DNA of 64,000 nucleotides, from the NCBI RefSeq assembly GCF_000364625.1, contig NZ_KB822614.1:32795-96794 (forward strand). The letters run 5' to 3'. Of this stretch, positions 29,495-39,588 are shown piece after piece. Every line of letters begins with the position of its first letter. Within the stretch, counting starts at the first letter, position 1. Under the pieces are notes generated by a model. That model searched no databases. It was not told the DNA's origin and was given only the letters and a program-made list of their open reading frames with translations. This DNA is from Pseudomonas thermotolerans DSM 14292. GTDB taxonomy: Bacteria > Pseudomonadota > Gammaproteobacteria > Pseudomonadales > Pseudomonadaceae. Position numbers and translations under genes: made by a program.

Positions 29495-31171
29495 ATGCTG
29501 CCCACCCCGCTTCGCCCGCCACTGCTTTGTGTCCTATCGCTGGCCCTGATCGCCTGCAGTCAGCCACCGGCCGAGCCGCCGCGTGAAGAGGCCGCCGTCC
29601 AGCAGAAGGCGCAGAGCCGCGCCCTGGCTGCCGGCAAGGCCAGGCTCGCCGCCCGCGTGCCGCTGGCCGCCATGCCCACGGTGATGCCGGCGCCCAGGGC
29701 CGAACGGCTGCCGAGCCATTACCGCGACGAGGGGCGCGAACGCTACCAGCGCTTCGCCGACAACCCGGTGCAGGCGGTGGCCGAGGCGCCGGTGTCCACC
29801 TTCAGCACCGACGTGGACACCGGCGCCTATGCCAACGTGCGGCGCTTCCTCGACAGCGGCCGGCTGCCACCGGCCGAGGCGGTGCGCCTGGAGGAGATGG
29901 TCAACTACTTCCCCTACGCCTATCCGCTGCCCAAGGGTGACGCGCCCTTCGGGGTGAGCACCGAGCTGGCGGTGACTCCCTGGAACCCCGAGACCCGCCT
30001 GCTGCGCATCGCCATCAAGGCCTCCGATCGCCGGGTGGAGGAGCTGCCGCCGGCCAACCTGGTGTTCCTGGTGGATGTCTCCGGCTCCATGGAGCGCCCC
30101 GAGGGCCTGCCGCTGGTCAAGGCCACCTTGGGCCTGCTGGTCGAGCAGCTGCGCGAAGAGGACCGGGTATCCCTGGTGACCTACGCCGGCGACTCGCGGC
30201 TGGTGCTCGCCCCCACCTCGGGACGCGACAAAGCCAGGATCCGCGCGGCCATCGAGGAGCTGAGCGCCGGCGGCGCCACGGTCGGCGAGGCGGGCATCCA
30301 GCTGGCTTACCAGCAGGCCCGCCAGGGTTTCATCGCCGGCGGCATCAATCGCATCCTGCTGGCCACCGACGGCGACTTCAACGTCGGTACCAGCGACTTC
30401 GAGAGTCTCAAGCAACTGGTTACCAGTCAGCGGCGCAGCGGGGTGTCGCTGACCACCCTGGGCTTCGGTACCGGCAACTACAACGAGCAGCTGATGGAGC
30501 AGCTGGCCGATGCCGGCGACGGCAACTACGCCTACATCGACAACCTGCGCGAGGCGCGCAAGGTGCTAGTGGAGCAGCTCAGCTCCACCCTGGCCACCGT
30601 GGCCCGCGACGTCAAGCTACAGATCGAGTTCAACCCCGCCTGGGTCAGCGAATACCGCCTGCTCGGCTACGAGAACCGTCAGCTACGCCGCGAGGACTTC
30701 GCCAACGACAAGGTGGATGCCGGGGAGGTCGGGGCCGGGCACACGGTGACCGCGCTCTACGAGATCGTCCCGGCGGGCGCCCGTGGCTGGCTGGAGCCGC
30801 TGCGCTACCAGCCGGCCAGGATGACGGAGAACGACAGCCAAGAGCTGGCCTGGCTGCGCATCCGCTACAAGGCGCCGGAGGCGGAACGCAGCCGCCTGCT
30901 GGAGGTGCCGGTGCTCGCCGAAGCGCCGCGAGCGATCGCCCAGGCCAGCGAGGACCTGCGCTTCGCCGCGGCGGTGGCGGCGTTCGCCCAGCAGCTCAAG
31001 GGCGGCCAGTACACCGGCGACTTCAGCATGGCGGACAGCGCCGAGCTGGCCCGTGGCGCCCGCGGCGAGGACCCCTTCGGCCTGCGCGGCGAATTCGTCC
31101 AGCTGGTGGAGCTGGCGTCCGTCCTGCAGGCATCGCAGAATGGCCGCTCCGCCACTGCCAGGGTCGAATGA
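29495..31171 (+). CDS. VWA-domain lipoprotein, YfbK family
   Basis: A 558-residue lipoprotein. A signal peptide ends at L-I-A-C (Cys 21), so the protein is lipid-anchored in the envelope. After a low-complexity linker comes the YfbK-type N-terminal block (V-S-T-F-S-T-D-V-D-T-G-A-Y-A-N-V-R-R). The VWA domain has an intact MIDAS motif D-V-S-G-S-M at about residues 194-199 and T-D-G-D-F-N-V-G near 290. A C-terminal DUF3520-like region (about 370-550) follows. The stop overlaps the sigma-factor start (ATGA). The family lacks a defined role; co-expression with a sigma factor suggests envelope sensing or assembly. Confidence 0.88.
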   Translation: MLPTPLRPPLLCVLSLALIACSQPPAEPPREEAAVQQKAQSRALAAGKARLAARVPLAAMPTVMPAPRAERLPSHYRDEGRERYQRFADNPVQAVAEAPVSTFSTDVDTGAYANVRRFLDSGRLPPAEAVRLEEMVNYFPYAYPLPKGDAPFGVSTELAVTPWNPETRLLRIAIKASDRRVEELPPANLVFLVDVSGSMERPEGLPLVKATLGLLVEQLREEDRVSLVTYAGDSRLVLAPTSGRDKARIRAAIEELSAGGATVGEAGIQLAYQQARQGFIAGGINRILLATDGDFNVGTSDFESLKQLVTSQRRSGVSLTTLGFGTGNYNEQLMEQLADAGDGNYAYIDNLREARKVLVEQLSSTLATVARDVKLQIEFNPAWVSEYRLLGYENRQLRREDFANDKVDAGEVGAGHTVTALYEIVPAGARGWLEPLRYQPARMTENDSQELAWLRIRYKAPEAERSRLLEVPVLAEAPRAIAQASEDLRFAAAVAAFAQQLKGGQYTGDFSMADSAELARGARGEDPFGLRGEFVQLVELASVLQASQNGRSATARVE

Positions 31172-31767
31172 GGGTGCCCGTCATTCCCGTCACCGACAGT
31201 CCGCTCGCCGACGCCGAGCTGCTGCGCCGCTACCGGCGCGGCGATGCCGAGGTCTTCGCCGTGCTCTATGCGCGGCATCGCCTCGGCCTGTTCCGTTTCC
31301 TCTGCGGCCTGTGCGGCGACCAGAGCCTGGCCGAGGAAGTCTTCCAGGAAACCTGGCTGAGCCTGATCCGCAGCGCCAGCGAGCAGCGCGAGGCGGTGCA
31401 GTTCAAGACCTGGCTGTACCAGATCGCCCGCAACCGACTGATTGACCACTGGCGCAAGCTGGGCCGGCGCGAAGCGCTGTACGACCAGTTCGACGAGCGC
31501 CAGCACGCCGAGGCGGATCCGGCGCCGACTCCGGAGCAGCAGCTCGGCCTGGCCCGCGACCGCGAGCGCCTGCAGGCCGCCCTGGCCGACCTGCCGGCCG
31601 AGCAGCGCGAGGTGTTCCTGCTGCGTGCCCATGCCGACCTGGAACTGGTGGAGATTGCCGAACTGACCCAGACCCCGGCGGAAACCGTGAAGAGCCGGCT
31701 GCGCTACGCCGTGAACAAGTTGCGGCGCCTGCTCGCCGACCCGACCGCCGAGGAGGTATCCGCATGA
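31168..31767 (+). CDS. ECF-type RNA polymerase sigma factor
   Basis: A 199-residue sigma-70-family factor with only region 2 (about 15-85: L-F-R-F-L-C-G-L-C-G-D-Q-S-L-A-E-E-V-F-Q-E then T-W) and region 4 (about 135-190: L-P-A-E-Q-R-E-V-F-L-L-R ... T-P-A-E-T-V-K-S-R-L). That is the ECF layout. It is flanked by ATGA overlaps with the VWA lipoprotein upstream and a one-helix membrane protein downstream, a classic sigma/anti-sigma arrangement with an added surface component. Target promoters are unknown. Confidence 0.9.
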   Translation: MRVPVIPVTDSPLADAELLRRYRRGDAEVFAVLYARHRLGLFRFLCGLCGDQSLAEEVFQETWLSLIRSASEQREAVQFKTWLYQIARNRLIDHWRKLGRREALYDQFDERQHAEADPAPTPEQQLGLARDRERLQAALADLPAEQREVFLLRAHADLELVEIAELTQTPAETVKSRLRYAVNKLRRLLADPTAEEVSA

Positions 31768-32372
31768 CCAGCGCCCGTCAGCCGGAACGCGAACCCGGTC
31801 GCGAACAGCAACTGCTGGAGCATTTCCGCCAGCACACCAGGGACGAGCCCTCGGCGACCCTGGACGCCCGCATCCTCGCCGCGGCCCGTGCCGCCTGCCA
31901 GGCGCCCGGGCCATCCCGCTGGCAGCGCCTCAAGGCCTGGCTGGCCGGCGGCGGCCGCCAGCCGCGCTGGTCCCTGGCGCTGGCCGGGGTGGCCTGTCTG
32001 GGCATCGGCCTGAGCCTGACCTGGCGCACCCTGCAGCAGGTGCCGCCGGCAGGCCTCGACGCCCCGGTCGAGGCCATGACCTACGACGCTCCGGCGCCCC
32101 AGCCCCGGGCCAAGAGCGCGCCGCCGCCGGAGTTCCAGCCGCGGCTCGCCGTCCCGGCCGCTGCCCCCCTGCGCGCCGAACAGGCGCTCCGTGAGGCCGA
32201 GCGCAGTGCCGCCAAGGTCCTCGCCGAGCCGCAGCGGAGCCTGCAGCGCCTGCTGGAGCTGCGCCGTGAGGGCCGGGCGGCAGACGCCGAACGGCTGCAG
32301 GAACGGCTGCGTCAGGACTGGCCGGAGCTGGACATCGAGGCCGAGCTGCAACGCCTGGAGCGGGCGCGCTGA
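31764..32372 (+). CDS. Putative anti-sigma factor, single-pass membrane protein
   Basis: A 202-residue protein with a cytoplasmic N-terminus (about 1-66), one transmembrane helix (about 69-87: W-S-L-A-L-A-G-V-A-C-L-G-I-G) and a Pro/Ala-rich then helical periplasmic C-terminus. No zinc-binding HxxxCxxC motif is present, so it is not a standard ZAS anti-sigma factor. The function is inferred from its place and coupling (ATGA) behind an ECF sigma gene and from its topology. It converges on atuH across 73 bases with a GC hairpin (32418-32437). Confidence 0.65.
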   Translation: MTSARQPEREPGREQQLLEHFRQHTRDEPSATLDARILAAARAACQAPGPSRWQRLKAWLAGGGRQPRWSLALAGVACLGIGLSLTWRTLQQVPPAGLDAPVEAMTYDAPAPQPRAKSAPPPEFQPRLAVPAAAPLRAEQALREAERSAAKVLAEPQRSLQRLLELRREGRAADAERLQERLRQDWPELDIEAELQRLERAR

Positions 32373-32445
32373 GCCGGGGGGCGCGGTCGTGGCGTGAACG
32401 GGCGCCGGGAGAGGGAACCGGGGCGGTTAGGCCCCGGCGGCTGGG

Positions 32446-34272
32446 TCAGAAGCGATAGTCGCCGCGCTGGATGCGCTGGTACAGCTCGGCATCCAGGACG
32501 CGGTAGCCGGCCTCGCCGGGCAGGCGGACGAACAGCGGGTCGGTCACCTGCTGCGGATCGTAGGCGGCCTTCTTCAGGTCGGCCTTCTTGTACTTGAAGG
32601 TGCCGGTGGTCTCCACCTGGGCCAGCAGGCGCAGGAACAGCGGGATGGCGTAGGCCGGCAGCTCGCGGTCCAGGTGCGCGGCCAGGGCCTCGCGGTCCAG
32701 CTCCGTGCCGGCGCGCAGGCGCAGCGCGGCCATGCCGCAGCGGCCGTTGGTGCCGGGGATCTCCACGCCGTACACCACCGCGTCCTCGATGCCCGGGAAG
32801 GTGGCCAGGACGTTCTCCACCTCGGTGGTGGAAACATTCTCGCCCTTCCAGCGGAAGGTGTCGCCGAGACGGTCGACGAACTGGGCGTGCTTGAAGCCGA
32901 TGTCACGCATCAGGTCGCCGGTGTTGAACCAGGCGTCGCCCTTCCTGAACACGTCGCGAAAGATCACCGCCTCGCTCTTTTCCGGATCGGTGTAGCCGTC
33001 GAACGGCCATTTGTCGGTGATCTCGCTGATCAGCAAGCCAGGCTCGCCCTTGGCGACCTTCTCCATGAAACCCTTCTTGCCGCGCACCGGGCGGTCGTTC
33101 TCCAGGTCGTAGCGGACGATGGCGTAGGGCGCTGGGGAGAAGCCTACGGTGTTGTCGAAGTTGAAGACGTTGGTGAAGCCGATGTTGCCCTCGCTGGAGG
33201 CGTAGAACTCCACCACCCGCTCGATGCCGAAGCGTTCCTTGAACTCGTTCCAGATCGACGGGCGCAGGCCGTTGCCGATCATGCAGGTCAGGCTGTTGTC
33301 GATCTCCTCCGGGCACTCCGGCTGGTTGAGCAGGTAGCGGCACAGCTCGCCGATGTAGCCGAAGCAGGTGGCGCGGTAGCGGGCCACGTCGGCCCAGAAG
33401 GCGCTGGCGGAGAACTTGCGGCGCAGGGCGATGGCGGCGCTGCCGGCCAGGGCCGCGCCCCAGCACACGGTGACCGCGTTGTTGTGGTAGCAGGGCAGGG
33501 TTAGGTAGAGCACGTCGGCGCTGGTCAGGCCCAACCCGGAATGGCCGAAGCCGCCATAGGCCTTGATCCATTTGCCGTGGCTCATGATCGAGGCCTTGGG
33601 TAGGCCGGTGGTGCCCGAGGTGTAGATCAGGAAGCAGGCGTCCTTCATGCGCACCTGGGCGCTGCTCGGCAGGTTGCCTTCGGCCTGGCCTTCGGCCAGG
33701 CGCGCCAGGTTGGCCCAGCCGGCCGGTGCCTCGCCGGGGTCCACCAGGGTGTCGCGGTCGGCCAGCCAGTAGAGGTGGCGGTCGGCGTGATGTACCGAGG
33801 CACGCACGCTCTCGAAGACCTCGTGCAGCTCCTCCCCGACCACGAAGTGGCTGGGCTTGACCAGGTTCAGGCTATGGGTGAGCACCTGGCCGCGCTGGGT
33901 AGTGTTGATCAGCGCGGCCACGGCGCCGAGCTTGGCCAGGGCGGCGAGCACCGCGAAGATTTCCAGGCGGTTCTCCAGCATCACCGCCACCACGCTGCCG
34001 TGGCGTACTCCCTCGGCTTGCAGGGCGCGGGCCAGGCGGTTGGCCCAGGCGTTGAAGGCGGCGTAGCTAAGGCGTCGCTGGTCCTGGAGCAGCGCCGGGC
34101 GTTCCGGGTTGAGGCGCGCGGCGCGCTCCAGGGCCCAGGCCAGGGAGAGGTTCTTCTCGCGGTTGCGGATCCCGGTGTAGTAGAGGCCGCGCAGTGCCCG
34201 CGGGGCGCGGATGGCCATGGACGGCAGGCGGCGCAGGAATCGGGCTGTGGTGATCAGGTCGACGTCGGACAT
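32446..34272 (-). CDS. atuH: AtuH, long/very-long-chain acyl-CoA synthetase
   Basis: A 608-residue AMP-forming ligase of the FATP/FadD6 branch. It has the AMP-binding motif Y-T-S-G-T-T-G-L-P-K-A near residue 220, E-G-N-I-G-F near 360, the N-T-G-D-L and F-R-W-K-G-E-N-V-S-T-T-E-V hinge near 470-490, and a C-terminal K-Y-K-K-A-D-L-K-K lysine region. It should activate a free terpenoid or fatty acid (such as citronellate) as its CoA ester. It is the last gene of the atu operon. Its start codon (34272) has a weak ribosome binding site and follows a 165-base gap, the largest in the operon. Confidence 0.85.
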   Translation of the reverse strand: MSDVDLITTARFLRRLPSMAIRAPRALRGLYYTGIRNREKNLSLAWALERAARLNPERPALLQDQRRLSYAAFNAWANRLARALQAEGVRHGSVVAVMLENRLEIFAVLAALAKLGAVAALINTTQRGQVLTHSLNLVKPSHFVVGEELHEVFESVRASVHHADRHLYWLADRDTLVDPGEAPAGWANLARLAEGQAEGNLPSSAQVRMKDACFLIYTSGTTGLPKASIMSHGKWIKAYGGFGHSGLGLTSADVLYLTLPCYHNNAVTVCWGAALAGSAAIALRRKFSASAFWADVARYRATCFGYIGELCRYLLNQPECPEEIDNSLTCMIGNGLRPSIWNEFKERFGIERVVEFYASSEGNIGFTNVFNFDNTVGFSPAPYAIVRYDLENDRPVRGKKGFMEKVAKGEPGLLISEITDKWPFDGYTDPEKSEAVIFRDVFRKGDAWFNTGDLMRDIGFKHAQFVDRLGDTFRWKGENVSTTEVENVLATFPGIEDAVVYGVEIPGTNGRCGMAALRLRAGTELDREALAAHLDRELPAYAIPLFLRLLAQVETTGTFKYKKADLKKAAYDPQQVTDPLFVRLPGEAGYRVLDAELYQRIQRGDYRF

Positions 34273-34437
34273 GCTTTTCGCGCTCGTGGTCAGCGTTCTT
34301 GCTGTGGCGAGGGACTGTAAAGGCAGGTTGCGGGGACGCCTATGACCCTGGCGCGTGCCACCAGGGGCAGATCGGCGAATGGCCGGGCACGGCGCAGGAC
34401 CGCCCGGCCCATCCTTTCTCCTCTGGGAGGGGGCTGC

Positions 34438-35262
34438 TCAGTCGAGAAACAGGTCGCTGGTCAGCGGGCCGCCATCGGGATCGACGCGGTACTGCTCGAA
34501 GTCGCTGACTCCCCGTTCGCGGAGGATCTCCTCGTCGATCAGCAGGCGTCCGGTGATCGTGCGGCCGCTGCTGCTGAGGATGGCGTGGGCGGCATCGGCC
34601 ATGATCGCCGGGGTGCGCGCGTATCTAAAGATCTCCCGACCGCCCAGCTCGAACTCGATGGCCGCGGTGGCGATGATGGTCCGCGGCCAGAGGGCGTTGA
34701 CGCTGATGCCGTACTTCTTGAACTCCTCGCTCATGCCCAGGGTGAGCATGCTCATGCCGTACTTGGTGACCGTGTAGGGGCCGTGGCTGGCGAACCACTT
34801 GCTGGCCAGGTTGAGCGGCGGCGACAGGCTGAGGATGTGGCCGTTGGCGCTCTGCTTGAGGTAGGGCAGGGCCGCCTGGCTGCAGACCAGCACCGCGCGG
34901 GTGTTGATCTGGTACATCAGGTCGAAGCGCTTGGGCTCCAGCTGTTCGACGCCGAGCAGGCGGATCGCCCCGGCGTTGTTGACCAGCGCGTCGATGCCGC
35001 CGAACTGCTCGGCGGCCCGGGCCATGGCGGCGCGCACCGCCTGCTCGTCACGCACGTCCAGCTGCAGGGGCAGGGCCTTGCCGCCGGCGGCCTCGACCTC
35101 CTCGGCGACGCTGAAGATGGTGCCGGCCAGCTTGGGATGGGGTTCGGCGCTCTTCGCCGCGATCACTACATTGGCGCCGTCGCGAGCGGCGCGCAGGGCG
35201 ATCTCGCGGCCGATGCCGCGGCTGGCGCCGGTGATGAACAGGGTCTTGCCTTGCAGGGACAT
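34438..35262 (-). CDS. atuG: AtuG, short-chain dehydrogenase
   Basis: A 274-residue SDR. Its cofactor motif T-G-A-S-R-G-I-G is at residues 11-18, N-N-A-G-A near 92 and the catalytic Y-T-V-T-K near 160. It resembles the HSDL2-like SDR branch. In the atu pathway it is a candidate for an alcohol/aldehyde or beta-hydroxyacyl-CoA oxidation step; the precise step is not settled. GGGAGGAG lies 4 bases upstream of the ATG. It sits between atuF and atuH, the order known from P. aeruginosa. Confidence 0.85.
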   Translation of the reverse strand: MSLQGKTLFITGASRGIGREIALRAARDGANVVIAAKSAEPHPKLAGTIFSVAEEVEAAGGKALPLQLDVRDEQAVRAAMARAAEQFGGIDALVNNAGAIRLLGVEQLEPKRFDLMYQINTRAVLVCSQAALPYLKQSANGHILSLSPPLNLASKWFASHGPYTVTKYGMSMLTLGMSEEFKKYGISVNALWPRTIIATAAIEFELGGREIFRYARTPAIMADAAHAILSSSGRTITGRLLIDEEILRERGVSDFEQYRVDPDGGPLTSDLFLD

Positions 35263-35322
35263 GCTGCTCCTCCCTCCTCGTGCCGCGAGGGCCGGCCCCG
35301 GCGGGACCGGCCGCGCTGCGGA

Positions 35323-37311
<1,989 letters not shown>

Positions 37312-37340
37312 CTGGGTGCTCCTGCTGAAGTTGGTTCTTT

Positions 37341-37379
37341 CACCCTCTCCGCCGCGGAGGAGAGGATCAGGGAGAGGTG
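37341..37379 (-). repeat. CACCCTCTCC / GGGAGAGGTG inverted repeat between atuE and atuF
   Basis: CACC(C)TCTCC pairs with GGAGAGGTG across a 19-base loop, with an inner CTCC/GGAG pair. It lies in the 75-base gap between atuE and atuF. Similar CCTCTCC-rich hairpins occur as dispersed repeats in pseudomonads, but only one copy is seen here. Confidence 0.4.
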
Positions 37380-37386
37380 CTGCGAC

Positions 37387-38181
37387 TCACTGCGCCCACT
37401 TGGCCGGGCGTTTCTGCACGAAGGCCATGGTTCCCTCGATGCCTTCCGGGCCGGTCACCGCGGCGGCGAACTGCTCGGCGGCGCGGTCCAGCAGGGCGCC
37501 CAGCTCCTCCTGCTCGGTGGCCAGCAGCAGGGCCTTGGTCTGGGCGTTGGCCTGGGGCGCGCACTGGCGGATCTGCTCGAGTACCTCGCCGAGGCGGTTC
37601 TCCAGGCGCTCGGCGGGCTCGCAGTAGTGCACCAGGCCCAGACGCAGGGCTTCCGCACCGTCGAAGCGTGCGGCGGTGAGGGCCAGGCGGCGCGCCTGGG
37701 TGAGGCCGACGCGCTTGACCACGAAGGGAGCGATCTGCGCCGGGAGGATGCCCAGAGTGGTTTCCGGCAGGCCGAACTTGCTGGTTTCGGCGGCGATGGC
37801 GATGTCGGACACGCAGGCCAGACCGAAGCCGCCGCCCAGCACCGCGCCTTCCAGCACCGCGACCAGTACCTGGGGAATGCGTTGGGCTTCCTCCAGCATG
37901 GCGCCGAAGGCGCGGTTCAGTTCGCGGTAGGCGTCCGGGCCCTTGGCGCGGGCGCTGGCCATGTCCTTGATGTCGCCGCCGGCGCAGAAGTGGCCGCCGG
38001 CGCCGCGCAGCACCAGGGCGCGCACGCTGCCGTCATGGCGCATGCTGTCCAGCACCGCGCGCAGCTCATACACCATGGCCAGGCTCATGGCGTTGCGGCT
38101 GTCGGGACGGTTCAGAGTGACGTGCAGCACGCCGGCGTCGAGATTCAGCAGCAGGGTTTCGCAGTTGGGTAGATCAGCCAT
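37387..38181 (-). CDS. atuE: AtuE, isohexenylglutaconyl-CoA hydratase
   Basis: A 264-residue crotonase. The oxyanion-hole segments are G-G-H-F-C-A-G-G-D-I-K near residue 62 and E-G-A-V-L-G-G-G-F-G near 110. The catalytic glutamate region F-G-L-P-E-T-T-L-G is near residue 137. It hydrates the product of geranyl-CoA carboxylase, isohexenylglutaconyl-CoA, before lyase cleavage. It is separated from atuD by 88 bases. Confidence 0.88.
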   Translation of the reverse strand: MADLPNCETLLLNLDAGVLHVTLNRPDSRNAMSLAMVYELRAVLDSMRHDGSVRALVLRGAGGHFCAGGDIKDMASARAKGPDAYRELNRAFGAMLEEAQRIPQVLVAVLEGAVLGGGFGLACVSDIAIAAETSKFGLPETTLGILPAQIAPFVVKRVGLTQARRLALTAARFDGAEALRLGLVHYCEPAERLENRLGEVLEQIRQCAPQANAQTKALLLATEQEELGALLDRAAEQFAAAVTGPEGIEGTMAFVQKRPAKWAQ

Positions 38182-38269
38182 GGCAGGCTCCTTGAACGAT
38201 TCTGGCTTGCCCCCGTCCGGCGCCGCTCCCCAGGAGCGGGGAAACGGCGCCGGACGAGGGCAGGCGCAC

Positions 38270-39430
38270 TCAGCCCTTCTTCTTGCCCGGCAGGATGCCC
38301 ATCAGCTTGCAGATGATGCCGAGCATGATCTCGTCGGCACCGCCGCCGATGGACACCAGGCGCACGTCGCGATAGGCGCGGGACACCGGGTTGTCCCACA
38401 TGAAGCCCATGCCGCCCCAGTACTGCAGGCAGCTATCGGTGACCTCGCGGCCCAGGCGGCCGGCCTTGAGCTTGGCCATGGAGGCCAGCTTGGTGACGTC
38501 GCGGCCTTTGGTGTACTGCTCGGTGGCGTGATAGACGAGGGCGCGCAGGGCCTCGATTTCGGTCTGCAGCTCGGCCATGCGGAAGTGGATGACCTGGTTG
38601 TCGATCAGCGGCTGGCCGAAGGTGTGGCGCTGCTTGCAGTAGTCGATGGTGACGTCCACGCAGTATTCCAGGCCCTTGATGATGTTGGCCGCGCCGAACA
38701 GGCGTTCCTCCTGGAACTGCAGCATCTGCATCATGAAGCCGGCGCCTTCCGCGCCGATGCGGTAGCGCTGCGGCACCCGGACGTTGTCGAAGAACACCTG
38801 GGCGGTCTGCGAGGAGCGCATGCCCAGCTTGTCCAGCGGCGGGCTGACGGTGATCCCCGGGGTGTTCATCGGCACCACGATCAGCGACTTGTTGACGTGC
38901 GGCTTGTCGTCGCTGGTGTTGGCCAGCAGGCAGATGAAGTCGGCCTGCGGGGAGTTGGTGATCCACATCTTGTGGCCGTTGATCACGTAGTCGCCGCCGT
39001 CCTTGCGGGCGGTGGTCTTCAGGCCCGCCACGTCGGAGCCGGCGCCGGTCTCGGAAACGCCGATGCAGCCGATCATGTCGCCGGCGATGGCCGGGCGCAG
39101 GAACTCCTCGCGCAGCTCGTCGGAGCCGAAGCGGGCCAGGGCCGGGGTGCACATGTCGGTCTGCACGCCGATGGACAGCGGCACGCCGCCGCAGTGGGCG
39201 GTACCGAACTCCTCGGCGGCGACGATCGAGTAGCTGTAGTCCAGGCCCATGCCGCCGAACTTCTCCGGCTTGGAGATGCCCAAGAGGCCCAGGTCGCCGG
39301 CCTTCTTGAAGATCTCCCGCATGGGGAAGCGGCCTTCCTTCTCCCACTCGTCCACGTAGGGGTTGATTTCCTTGTCGACGAAGTTGCGGACCGTGCGGCG
39401 GATTTCTTCGTGTTCCTGGGTGAAGAGCAT
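38270..39430 (-). CDS. atuD: AtuD, citronellyl-CoA-type acyl-CoA dehydrogenase
   Basis: A 386-residue FAD acyl-CoA dehydrogenase that introduces the alpha-beta double bond in citronellyl-CoA (citronellyl-CoA to geranyl-CoA). Flavin-fold motifs are E-T-G-A-G-S-D near residue 127 and W-I-T-N near 156. The C-terminal catalytic glutamate position of MCAD-type enzymes reads I-G-G-G-A-D-E-I, without Glu. E242 in Q-E-E-R-L-F lines up with the base of isovaleryl-CoA dehydrogenase. The ATG at 39430 follows GGAG. Confidence 0.88.
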   Translation of the reverse strand: MLFTQEHEEIRRTVRNFVDKEINPYVDEWEKEGRFPMREIFKKAGDLGLLGISKPEKFGGMGLDYSYSIVAAEEFGTAHCGGVPLSIGVQTDMCTPALARFGSDELREEFLRPAIAGDMIGCIGVSETGAGSDVAGLKTTARKDGGDYVINGHKMWITNSPQADFICLLANTSDDKPHVNKSLIVVPMNTPGITVSPPLDKLGMRSSQTAQVFFDNVRVPQRYRIGAEGAGFMMQMLQFQEERLFGAANIIKGLEYCVDVTIDYCKQRHTFGQPLIDNQVIHFRMAELQTEIEALRALVYHATEQYTKGRDVTKLASMAKLKAGRLGREVTDSCLQYWGGMGFMWDNPVSRAYRDVRLVSIGGGADEIMLGIICKLMGILPGKKKG

Positions 39431-39588
39431 GTTCTTGTTCTCCTGCGTTCGGGACTTCGTCTGCCCCTTTCCCTGGCCCGGCCCGGAAGGGGCGGCGGGC
39501 GATTCATGCGTGCCGGCCTGGTGTGGCGGGCCGGCGGCGCGGTGGTTCGCTGCGACCCCCGCCGCGGCAGGGGCCTGACTGCGCCGGC

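Noticed and set aside
32403..32437. Hairpin between the anti-sigma-like gene and atuH as intrinsic terminator
   Set aside because: The stem CCGGGGC/GCCCCGG is strong, but no T-run follows on either strand, so it is only noted as structure in the gap.
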